Below, in pieces: positions 22,420 to 32,014 of a DNA stretch of 64,000 nt. The notes under the pieces are model-generated. The model was not told where the DNA came from. It did no database searches and saw nothing but the letters and a program-made list of their open reading frames with translations. Made by a program: the position numbers and the translations under genes. The stretch is from Artocarpus heterophyllus (taxonomy: Eukaryota > Streptophyta > Magnoliopsida > Rosales > Moraceae): positions 23,467,276 through 23,531,275 of the forward strand of contig CM046351.1 in assembly GCA_025403435.1 (NCBI GenBank), written 5' to 3'. Every line of letters begins with the position of its first letter. The stretch's first letter is position 1.

Positions 22420-25300
22420 TTATCTCATTTTGTGTTTCTTTTGGAACACATTCATCCATATTGGGGTCATCATGTTTTTAGCTCCTTTTCTCTTCCGAGG
22501 ATTTTTATCTTTAGAACCGATTGGCCTACCACACTTTAGATGTGCCGTAGACTCATGAGTGACTATATTTTCGATTTGTCCTTTTGGGACTTTAATTCGA
22601 CCAAGAGCATTAGCAGCTGGCATTTGTGATTTAGTCACTCGTTTTGTATCTATGAATGCATCTGGAATTTGGTTTGCTATATTTTGTAAGTGCATAATCT
22701 TTTGCACTTCTAACTCACATTGTTTTGTGTAAGGATCAAGATGCAATAGAGATGGTTCACACCATATAATTTCTTTTTCCTATTGTTTCTTATCTCCCCC
22801 TAACATCGAAAAAACTACCTCATTAAAATGACAATCGGTAAAACATACCGTAAAAACATCTCCAGTTTGAGGCTTAAGATATCTGATAATGGAAGGGGAT
22901 TCATAGCTAACATATATTCCCAGTCTTCTCTAGGTACCCATCTTTGCATGTTGTGGTGGAGCAATTGATACATATACCGCACAACCAAATCCTTAGATGG
23001 AAAATATTTGGTTCTTGACCAAATGCTAGTTGTAATGGGGAGTATTTATGATAAGCACTTGGTCTGATGCGAATTAATGCCACAGCATGTAAAATTGCAT
23101 GACCCCATATAGAAATAGGAAGCCTTGTTCTCATTATTAATGATCTTGCAATAAGCTGGAGATGCTTAATCAATGATTCAGCCAAACTATTTTGTGTATG
23201 TACATGACCAACAGGATGCTCGACAATAATCCCAATAGACATGCAATAATCATTGAAAGCTTGGGATGTAAATTCACCAGCATTATCAAGTCTAACTTTC
23301 TTGATTGTATAATCAGGAAATTGTAATTGTAACCTGATTATTTGAGCTAGAAATCTCGCAAATGCACATTGCGAGTTGATAATAAACAAACATGTGACCA
23401 TCTACTAGAGGCATCTATTAATACCATAAAATATCTGAATGGTCTACACGGTGGGTGAATAAGCCCACATATATCACCTTGAATACGTTTAAGAAACATA
23501 GGTGATTGCCTATTAATTTTAATTGGGGATGGTTTCAAAATCAGTTTTCCAAGAGATAAGCCACCCAAGGACTTTTACTTGTTTGAAGGAACTTCTGGTC
23601 CTTCCATGGATGTCCATGTGAATTTTTAATAATTCTTCACATCATTGATGAACCAAGATGACCTAAGCGATCATGACATAAATTTAATATCTGAGGATCT
23701 TCCTTAACTACCACATGCGATTCAATCACATTTAAATATGTGTAAGCAGTGTCGAGGAAAGCTTTGGTAGTTTTTATAATATATACTTCTTTCCAGAAAT
23801 CTCATTAATAATATACATATATTTTTTATTATCTTCAGTCCCAGACTGAGTATCATATCTATAAAGGTATAAGTCATTAAAACTCAACACATTCCTTTTG
23901 GATTTTGGTGAAAACAAAGCATCATTTATGAAAAAACTTTGTTCTATTTGGCAATATGAAGCTGGCTTTACCAATTCCTTCAATCAAGTCTGCAGGACCT
24001 GATATTGTATTCATAATTACCTTTGTTGATTTTAGTTCTGAGAAGTACCTTTTACTTTTAAGGATAGTGTACGTTGTACCACTATCTGGTATACAAATAT
24101 CCCTATCGTTAATATTGAGATTTGCTCCTTCATTAGTGTAATCCATATTAAGCTTCACATAAAATAGATAATTTAATAAGAATAAAGTTTCAAACACATT
24201 ATTTAAGGAACATTTTATTCAATGAAACATGACATTAATACATCCAAAAACTATAAGTAGAATATGACATAGTTCTACCTAGTTGTCACCATGATCCTTG
24301 TCAATAAAATCATCAGTAAAATCTGAAGCAACAAGATGTATTAAATCATCTATATATAGGATCTACATGTTCAATAAAATTTGCTTCCTTTCCTTTCCCT
24401 ATTAGGGATGCCTCATAAAGTTGACATAAATGCTCTGGTGTTTGACAAACTCAGGACCAATGCCCTTTGATACCACATCTATAGCATGAATCTTCAAGAT
24501 TCTTGGAAGAATTTTCACCAACATTTTCCCCTTTATCATGTTTTCCTTCATGATGCTTCTTTTTGATCATGTGGTTTTGTGTGGGGTAAAAACTACCTTG
24601 ACCGCATCCCCGACCCCGGCCATGACCACAACCGCGACCACGTCCGTGTCCATGGCCACGACCACGACCACGATCGTGGTCTTGTCCTTGTTTAAAATTT
24701 TCAATATTTGCATCATTTGCTTCTGGAAATGCTGCCAAACCTGTAGGACGAGACTGGTGATTTTTTATCAAAAGGTCGTTGTTTTTCTCTCCTACCAAAA
24801 GAGAAGAAATTTATTCAGAATATTTCTTAAAACCACGCAATCAGTATTGTTATTGTAAAGTTATATGGGATGCATGAAATGTGGAGTAAGTCTTTTCCAA
24901 CATCTCTTCATCAGTAATTTTCTCTCCACAAAATTTCAACTACGAAACTATTCTAAACATGGCAGATTTATAATCACTAAATTTTTTAAAGTCTTGGAAT
25001 CATACAGCGTTCCATTCATCACGAGTTGTAGGAAGTATAACTTCCTTTTGATGATCGAATCTTTCTTTAAGATCCTTCCATAATGCACTTAGATCTTTAA
25101 TAGTGAGATATTTGCATTTCAAACCTTCATCAAGGTGTCTGCGAAGGAAAATCATCGCTTTCAGCTTATTCTGTGATGATGTGGTATTGCATTCTTTGAT
25201 TGTCTCCAAGAGAACCACTGACTCAAGATGCATTTCTACATCAAGAATTCAAGGCATGTAATTTTTTCCAGTGATATCCAATGCAATGAATTCGAGCTTC
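22420..25300 (-). pseudogene. Copia gag, protease and integrase, broken
   Basis: Minus strand, upstream to downstream. Gag is at about 25300-24451, with an RGRG/HGRGRG basic stretch and the zinc knuckle CYRCGIKGHWS; a TGA follows immediately, where the family continues to the last cysteine. The protease region is at 24197-23774, with DSGTTYTIL as the aspartic protease site. The GAG-pre-integrase and integrase region is at 23568-22907, with RLDNAGEFTSQAFNDYC, EHPVGHVHTQNSLAESLIK and RTRLPISIWGHA. Multiple stops and frame shifts separate these pieces. The 22746-22420 piece is the integrase-RT linker. Nothing here can be functional. Confidence 0.85.
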
Positions 25301-26235
25301 GTAAGGTTTGACATGATGATAACTATAAGAAATATAATAGTGATTAGAAGCATGACTTTATTAATCCAGAGCATAAGTACTACAAATATTACATGTTGTT
25401 AAAGTAAATAGCAAGAATTAAAAGAGGGATAACTATAAACATTGTTGCTATAGCAAAAAGTTAAAATTCAGCTGGGGGTAAATCTGAAATGAGAAGACTG
25501 ATGATTTGAACAATAACAACAATGATAAGAAATATTGTAACTATGCTAAACATTTTGTAAAAAATCAAACTATAGATAATTTCTAGAGAGGAGATAAGAT
25601 ATTAAGTGATATGTAAGAGTTAAGAATTTACCAATTTATAGAACAAAAACTAGCAAATATTTAACCATTTTATTAACGTTGAAATACTGTTATAGCCGTT
25701 GAAACAATATAAAGACGATATTGCCCTTGTTCAGTATTTTTAAGAAAAATACAAAACCATAAATGGTAACGGTAGCATATAAACAAATACATAAACAATA
25801 ACCAACTATAAATGTTAAGAACAAACAATAAAGAGTTAAAGAAATATATATGTGTATGCACGCAAGAATAATAATATGAACACGTCAATCTACTAAGTAA
25901 ACCTTTCGAAGGTTGTAAATGAAAAATATATATAATAGACACGCCAATCTACTCAATAAACCTTTCGAAGGGTGTAAATGGTATAAATGCAAAATATGTA
26001 TAATGGACACGCCAATCTACTTGATAAATCTTTCAAATGGTGTAAATTCAAACTATGCTTAAGAAATTTATAATAATTTTGTAATCACACCACACTTGTA
26101 ATTAGGTGACAAAGCCTCCACCTTATAGAGATGGTATTACACAGATATAGAAATAAGTGAAAGAAATAATATACCTTTGCCTTAACTTACGAGGGGTAGA
26201 GACTTAAGTTAGAACAAGAGTATTCGTGCTAATAA
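25301..26235 (-). other. Copia 5' leader with tandem repeats
   Basis: Untranslated region between the 5' LTR and gag. At 25880, 25939 and 26007 begin three imperfect copies (spacings 59 and 68) of a unit containing ACACG(T/C)CAATCTACT and TAAA(C/T)CTTTCGAA. Leader repeats of this kind are frequent in plant copia elements. No coding sequence is visible. Confidence 0.6.
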
Positions 26236-26527
26236 TGTATTATATAAAACTAACAAATATAAAAGCAAAATAAGAGATTTTAGAAAGAGAAAATAGGGAG
26301 AGAAAGTTTATTGAACTCTTAATTTCAGATAATACAAGTGGCAATAGAATGTGGTATTTATAGAAAAATTTTAGCCGTAATTGCTACATAACCATAGCCA
26401 CCATAGCTACAATAACCACAGCCACCATTACTGTAGTACCATATGCTGATGTCGTGCTTACTTCAGTATGAATATACAGAGCTTTTGGACACTGATTCTT
26501 GGTGGACAGACATAATTGATTATTCAT

Positions 26528-26531
<4 letters not shown>
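26236..26531 (-). repeat. Copia 5' LTR
   Basis: Matches the 3' LTR. Bounded by TG at 26236-26237 on the plus strand and CA at the right edge (TTCATAACA), with (TA)n outside. Compared with the other LTR it has an extra duplicated CATAGCCACCA-type stretch of about 20 bp. Confidence 0.85.
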
Positions 26532-26562
<31 letters not shown>

Positions 26563-26867
26563 GAAACCTTGTAGTGTAGTTTTTCAATCGCTATTTTTTA
26601 TTAGATGCACTTGAACAGACTATTTTTAAATATGATTACACAAGTAATGAAAATTACGTTGCAAATTACATACCTGTTAATATCAACATCATAGATCTAA
26701 TTGATGCCAATATAATAAGCGTCCCTAGCGAAGCATTAGAGCAATTAGGCCAAAAATTGCCTTAAATAGCAAACGCCATTTAAACAACTTTGGGTTTTCA
26801 ACAAACACTCTAACAAGTAAAGAACTGCCCAAAAAAAGAAAGAACATTAATATTTGCGGAAATTATG
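26532..26867. other. Spacer
   Basis: A (TA)n tract followed by AT-rich DNA. No feature recognised. Confidence 0.5.
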
Positions 26868-27170
26868 AAAAAGGCTACTTTTTCAAAACTAATTATAGTA
26901 AATAGTAGGTTTTAAAAATATTTGGAGTAAATGTCAAAATTAATGGTGTAAGTAATTTATTTACCCTTTGTTTATAGTGTAAATAATTTTTATTTGTACA
27001 ATAACTGAATTTATGATGTAAATAATGTATTTACCTTTTGTTTACTAAGTAAATAATTTTAACTTACTTAATAAATAAGTTATTTACATTATAAATCTGA
27101 CATTTACTATAAATACTTTCAAAATCTCATATTTACTTTAAAAAGTTTCAAAAATCTAACGTTTTCCTTA
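26868..27170. mobile_element. MITE with long inverted ends (copy 1)
   Basis: The two halves are imperfect inverted copies of each other. Words such as TAGTAAATAGTAGGTTTT and GGAGTAAATGTC on the left face AGTAAATATGAGATTTT and TAGTAAATGTCAG on the reverse strand of the right. The outer word AAAAGGCTACTTTTT and the general layout recur in a second copy at 55365-55660. There is no coding capacity. The superfamily is unknown; Mutator-like MITEs have such long inverted ends. Confidence 0.7.
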
Positions 27171-27959
27171 TTCTTTTATCTAAATATAATTGAAATATTT
27201 AGGCACAGTATGCTCGAAAATAGGGTAAAGTGGGGAGTATACACACACACACACACATATATATATATAAAGAGAAAGAAGCCAACTATTTGCTTGTGAA
27301 TTTCTTTGATTAATTTGTAAATTTTTTAAACTATGCATTCTAGTTTAAGATGCAACTTCAAATTTGAAAAGGGCTTATCTTACCTTCTGAAATTATATAT
27401 AATCGTTCAAAAACATGCACCAAATTTTTGTAATTTCAATAATCCCTCTAACTATAGATTTTTTTTTGTCAACTTAATACTAAAAAAAGAGACAAGTTTA
27501 TATTAAATCTATCATTCCAAGTGTCAGTTGGTATAAAATCAATAATCTAGATAGTACATCAACACTTGGTTGGTTCAGTTGGCAGGGGACTATTCCGCTT
27601 TAGCAAGCGACTCTTGCCGCCTTCAGGTCTCTCCATGGGTCGGCTCTGGCCAAAATTTGAATTTTTTATATATTTTTAAAAATTGATAATCTTTCAGAAT
27701 AAATTTGAATTATTTTAAGTTTTTTAACAAAATTTGAAATAAATTAAAAATATTAAACTCAAATTCATTTAAAATAAATAAAATATCATTTATCTAGGTG
27801 CAACGTTTCAATAATTATGTTTTACGTTATTTTTATTTATTTTACTACTTATTGTTTTTATTTTATTTTCAGTTATTAAAAATAGAGAAAGCCATTAGAA
27901 GCTAAAGGGTCGGGTTTGGCACGTAAAAGAGGTTAGACATTGGGCTAGAGGATCAAGGT
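27171..27959. other. Spacer with a tRNA-like stretch
   Basis: AT-rich. At about 27570-27650 a moderately GC-rich stretch with GGTTCAGTTGGCAGGGG recalls a tRNA/SINE A-box, but no matching B-box is visible at the right spacing. A (CA)n/(TA)n tract lies at 27241-27270. Confidence 0.4.
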
Positions 27960-29131
27960 TTGGCATTGTAACATTGTTTTATGGTGCTGCAGTGCTAATT
28001 GGAGCAAAATGCCCCAAATTTGGCAGAATTCAAGCACTGCAACGACCAGGTCTCTCGCTATAGTGCTCTGCAGCGCCCTTTTTACCCATTGCAGCACCTA
28101 GCCCTGCTGCAAAAATTCCAGCTCCGTGTTTTGGGGTTGCAGCGAGAATTTCTCCACTACAGCGAACCCACACTTACAGACATTCTTTTGGCTGCCACTT
28201 TGGCCTTTGGGAGCAAGGCAAACCCAATTTCTGGAGATTAAGAGACACAAAATCAAGGCCTTTTGGATTCTATAGAAAATTGGAGCAAGAATTGACGATT
28301 GGAGCTTCAAAATCATCAATAGTTTCTTTTCTTCCCCCTTTTCTTGTATTTATTTTCCTTGATTTTTGTGTTGGATGTGACTTCCATTATGGGTGTGTTT
28401 ATGTTGATTATTGACATTATAAATAGCTAGATTCTTGCTCTAGGGTCTTGATGCTGCTCTATTTAAACTATGCTTGGAATATTGTGATAATTTTTAATAT
28501 ATTTTTATTTTAATTCATTTGTGTTTCCATTTGCTTAATGCTTCAAATTTGTTGAGAAATGAATTAGTTGATTTTGATTTATGGATTTTAACACTCGAAA
28601 GAGATTAATTCATTTATTGGTTTTCAGATACATGATCTTAGTTGTTATTGAGTTCGAGAGAATCAATAATACTTTGATGATCACTATTAGGATGTACTTA
28701 ATGAGTTTGTAGATGAACAAGTTAGATAGAGATATTAACTTGTATATCCATGCATATAAACTCATTGACACTTGAGAAAAGAAATGAGTTGAATTTAAAT
28801 CCTTGATCAATGAATTGGGTAAAATGAGTTCACAGTTACTAATTAGGACAAGCATAGATAGAATAGAATGAAATCAAGTCCCTAGATTCTCATCTCTTAG
28901 AAATTTTATTTCACAAAGTCACCAAGTTTGTGTTTGTTTTTATTAATTGCTCGCTTAATTTAGTTAGTTTTATGTTAATTGGATTCACTGAAATTTATTA
29001 TTGCTGAGATAAAATTGAGTTTTGAAAACCCATAATAATTAGTTTCTAAAACTTCAATCCTTGTAGACAATACTCGATTGTAGGTCATTTTATTACTTGT
29101 GTGACACGTTCACTTGCGGTTCAAGAGTAAC
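27960..29131 (+). mobile_element. LTR-like block (Ty3/gypsy style), probably a remnant
   Basis: The right end reads CTTGTAGACAATACTCGATT, then TTATTACTTGTGTGACACG and CACTTGCGGTTCAAGAGTAA, the kind of terminal segment found in plant Ty3/gypsy LTRs and comparable to the end of the block at 20119-22263. The left part is GC-richer, with recurrent CTGCAGCG-type words. No coding domain is inside. The left edge and a target duplication could not be fixed, so this could be a solo LTR or a truncated one. Confidence 0.5.
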
Positions 29132-29639
29132 AGATCCCAAATCCGAACCTATAATCCAAAAAATTTCTCAGCCCCTCCCTGCCCATCCTCATCTTGCTGC
29201 ATCTATGCATCACCTTCACGCTACGCATTCTTGTCTTCATCGTCATCTGGCCACACGTTCGTTTTGCCATCGTCGTCTTGCTACACCCACAACCACAAAC
29301 CTCTTCCCTTTGTGAAGTCAGCGCACCACCTCGCAAGACCATTGTTATTGTCGACAGATCACGAGACTACCTCCATGGTGCCTAGCTGCTAAACCAAGTC
29401 CAGCAGCCGCCGTGACCATGTCCTTTCTCTAACCTGGAGAATATCATCTCTAACCATGGGCCGTTGTTTATAAGCTTTTAAGTTGGTAGGCTCAGTTTGG
29501 TTGTTTAGGCCTAAGTTTGTTAATAAGCGTGATTGTTATGTCATTTGTCCGTGTTATTTAAGTTTAGATTTATTTTTTAAAAAAGGAAAGAGAGAAAAAA
29601 AACATGAGCTGAAACAACTACTGCAGTTGTTGAAGTTGA
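29132..29639. other. Pyrimidine-rich spacer
   Basis: A C/T-rich segment at about 29150-29410 has short overlapping reading frames on both strands without any recognised domain. The high C content resembles captured 5'UTR sequence inside DNA transposons. Not credited as a gene. Confidence 0.4.
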
Positions 29640-29710
29640 AACAAAAACAAAAGTTGAAAAAGGTAAAGGTGTCTCACCTTTGACAACAACTACATATGTT
29701 TTTTGTAGTG
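29640..29710 (-). mobile_element. CACTA-type terminus
   Basis: The plus strand ends TTTTTTGTAGTG at 29710, so the minus strand begins CACTACAAAAAACATATGTA and is followed by GTTGTTGTCAAAGGTGAGAC. This is a standard CACTA-family terminus, different in sequence from the one at 16042. Its partner was not located. Confidence 0.55.
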
Positions 29711-30034
29711 TTTGAATCAAATTGAAGCCTAAGCTATAAAGCTCATCTATGAATTAAGAAAAAGACTAATCACGCAAATATGCCTACAGGTGCCTCTACA
29801 GCATAAGCTTAAAGTAAGTCTAAACAGCACATCTCGTTAGCTTTTTCAAAAAGTTAACGTCTTATAAAATGCTAACTCGTTTTATAAATTTTTAACGTGA
29901 GACTTCTAGTTGTCCATAGCATTTTTCTTTCTGTTAAAACTTGAACAATTCCAACAGTATAAAATGTGTTCTTTTGTGCATTTTTCAAAATGGTCGTCGG
30001 AAGCATGTCATTTAATCTAGATTTTGTAGTAGTG
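29711..30034 (-). mobile_element. Second CACTA-like degenerate terminus
   Basis: The segment ends TTTTGTAGTAGTG at 30034 and is preceded by GGTCGTCGGAAGCATG and several AACGT/ACGTT-type words (AGTTAACGTC, TTTTTAACGTGAG) that look like subterminal repeats. It may be the edge of another defective CACTA element. Weak evidence. Confidence 0.35.
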
Positions 30035-30295
30035 CTTAAGCATTTTTCTTGGAAAAGATTGTGGAATGTGGACGTTGAAAACGTGGTTTCTAACTTGGCA
30101 AGACATATTTATATTTTGTCTCTTTTACGTTTTCCCCCGTAGACAGAGCTAACCAAAAAAGACCCATGGCAGCTGGATATTTGACTATAGTTTTGTCGGG
30201 GTGTATAGCTTCAAAGCCTTCAACCATGGAAAAGACAAGCACCTAAAGAACTTTAACACCCTACAATAGAGAATTTGTGATGGAATACAATTTTG

Positions 30296-30330
<35 letters not shown>

Positions 30331-30380
30331 GACAACAGTTGAAAATGTACGTCTAATGGCCATGACTAAAGGGTGGTGTC
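30035..30380. other. Spacer
   Basis: No gene recognised. Contains a (TA)n/(TG)n tract at 30297-30331. Confidence 0.5.
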
Positions 30381-31076
30381 ATGCAACTTGGAAAATATGG
30401 CCCAGCCTGACCCATTAGTCGAGCTAGACCATATGGTTTACACTGAAATTTTTTGAGATACTTAAGCCCTGTTTGGTATTATTTTAAGAATTTTTGAAAA
30501 TATTTTTGCACATTTTTTGAGGCAAAAATTTCAAAAACACTCTCAACATAATTTTTAAAAAATTCTCATTTTTTAAAACAAAACTATTTTTACTTATTTT
30601 AAAAATACTACCAAACGGACTATGTTTTATGCCACACTTTTTTGGTATGAATTGATTTGTGCCACATCCAAGGAAACTATTAAATTAAATGCCACAAATA
30701 AAGATAACAATTAAACTAAAAAGACTAATATACTTTTAGTGGCAATCAAGAACTATCTTATTTTTATAGAATCTAATTTATGTGTAAGGATAAATTTGAT
30801 ATTATAAATTGTAGTATGATAATGTAGTATGATATTTTTTACAATTAGTTTTTTAGTTGCATAAATTAATCTTACCTTTATTTTTATGATAGACGTAAAG
30901 AAAGCCCAAAATTTTTATGACAAAAATTTATTAACAAACTATATGGACCGTATCCGTAAATGATCTAGGCCTAGTATGGCTTGGATGCTTGGGCTGGCCA
31001 CACGACCAGGCCTAAGAGATGGCTATGGACTGGCCCACAGCCCATTTATGTGGACGAGGTATGGAGGTGTGGAATG
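30381..31076. mobile_element. GGCC-rich non-autonomous element with nested MITE
   Basis: Left part GGCCCAGCCTGACCCATTAG and right part ACCAGGCCTAAGAGATGGC with ACTGGCCCACAGCCC resemble the two GC-rich arms of the element at 58629-59120. The AT-rich middle with TGCCACAC words is also shared. The inner block 30470-30621 is a separate small MITE. Edges were not fixed. Confidence 0.45.
30470..30621. mobile_element. Small MITE, about 150 bp
   Basis: Ends CCCTGTTTGGTATTATTTTAA and TATTTTAAAAATACTACCAAACGGA are inverted relative to each other. There is no coding capacity. The terminal CCxGTTTGGTA word is widespread in small non-autonomous DNA transposons of plants. The GCC/GACT flanks give no clear target duplication. 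Confidence 0.65.
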
Positions 31077-31208
31077 CCACTTGAAGCCGAAAGGATCAGG
31101 GAAGAATTTAAGTGCACTGTGCGTGGCACCGTTTTAAAATTGTTTTTTATTAACAATGAGGTGCTTAAATTTGCAAAAGGAAAAATGGCCCCATGACTTT
31201 TATAGACA
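31077..31208. other. Short spacer
   Basis: Right flank of the GGCC-rich element. The reading frame that spans it (from 30981) shows no domain. Confidence 0.4.
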
Positions 31209-31752
31209 CTAGTAAAAAAACACGCACTACGCAGTGCGCATTATGCTTGTTATATTTTTCTGAGTATAATAATTAAAAATAAACACATGGATACTAATTA
31301 TAGAAAAAATATATATATATAATATAATATAATATAATACAATAAAATGTAATAAATACATATAAATATAAAAGAAAAAATAAAGAGGGGTATAATATTA
31401 TACAAATAGAAAAAGAAATGAAAAGAAAGGGGGTAATATGAAAGAAAAAAAAAGAAAAAGAAATGAAAAATAAAATAAAATAAGGAAAATTGAAGTAGTC
31501 ATATGTTGGGGAGAACAACAAAAGTGATTTTCTCTCTTTTATATATGTAAATGCATATAAGATTATAAAAATAAAATAAAAATAGATAGGTGTAATATTA
31601 TAGAAAGAGAAACGGAAATGAAAAAAGAGGGTGCAAGAGAAGAAAGAGAAAGAAGAATAATTAAAAAAAAGAAAAATAAAACAAAAAAATAAAAATTTGA
31701 TATAGTGACACTCTGGGAAAAGCAACAAAAATGGTTCTCTCTTTTATCTATA
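31209..31752 (-). mobile_element. Helitron-like element H1
   Basis: On the minus strand the 3' end has a CGCACT-GCGT-AGTGCG hairpin, then about 11 bases, then CTAG followed by T, the Helitron 3' signature (hairpin plus CTRR at an A/T site). The body contains two tandem copies (about 31345-31542 and 31555-31748) of a 200-bp AG-rich unit ending AAAAGAGAGAA. It is non-coding. The 5' end abuts the CTAG of the next element. Confidence 0.65.
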
Positions 31753-32014
31753 CTAGTTAGAAGCATGTGCTATGCACCTGCATATTTAGTTTGGTAAAAA
31801 AGAAAAATAGCATGGATATGAAGTTATGAGAAAGAGATAGAAATAAAAAAGAAAAAAAGAAAAAAAGATGAAAAGAGGTGAAGGAAAAAAGAAAAAAGAG
31901 TGTTTTTAAAAAAGGGAAAAAAGAGGATGTAAGAAAGACATATGCAGCAATATGGAAAAGATACATGGAGCAATGTGAAAAAAGCTATTCTCACTTCTAT
32001 ATAAGTATAGATAA
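31753..32014 (-). mobile_element. Helitron-like element H2, about 262 bp
   Basis: Minus strand: 5' end TCTATACTTATATAGAAG preceded by A; 3' end with GTGC-ATA-GCAC hairpin, then ATGCTTCTAA and CTAG followed by T. It has no coding sequence. Both ends touch neighbouring Helitron-like ends directly. Confidence 0.6.

Larger units (their letters stand above)
17974..26531 (-). mobile_element. Degenerate Ty1/copia retrotransposon with nested insertion
   Basis: The element reads on the minus strand, 5' LTR at 26531-26236 and 3' LTR at 18248-17974. Gene order is gag, protease, integrase, reverse transcriptase, RNase H, as in Ty1/copia. Both outer flanks are (TA)n, consistent with insertion into a TA microsatellite, which hides any target duplication. 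The body is broken by several stop codons and by a 2.1-kb insertion at about 20119-22263. The LTRs are similar but clearly diverged by eye (tens of differences including indels), so the insertion is not recent. No canonical initiator-Met primer site is evident next to the 5' LTR. Confidence 0.85.

Noticed and set aside
24538..24858. Thr-rich plus-strand frame
   Set aside because: It is the antisense shadow of the RGRG-rich gag segment of the copia element.
27570..27650. Possible tRNA gene
   Set aside because: An A-box-like stretch is present, but no B-box at proper spacing and no cloverleaf pairing could be drawn. At best a SINE trace.
29114..29392. Overlapping short frames on both strands in a C/T-rich stretch
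   Set aside because: All three plus-strand frames and one minus-strand frame are open because of base composition. None shows a family motif.
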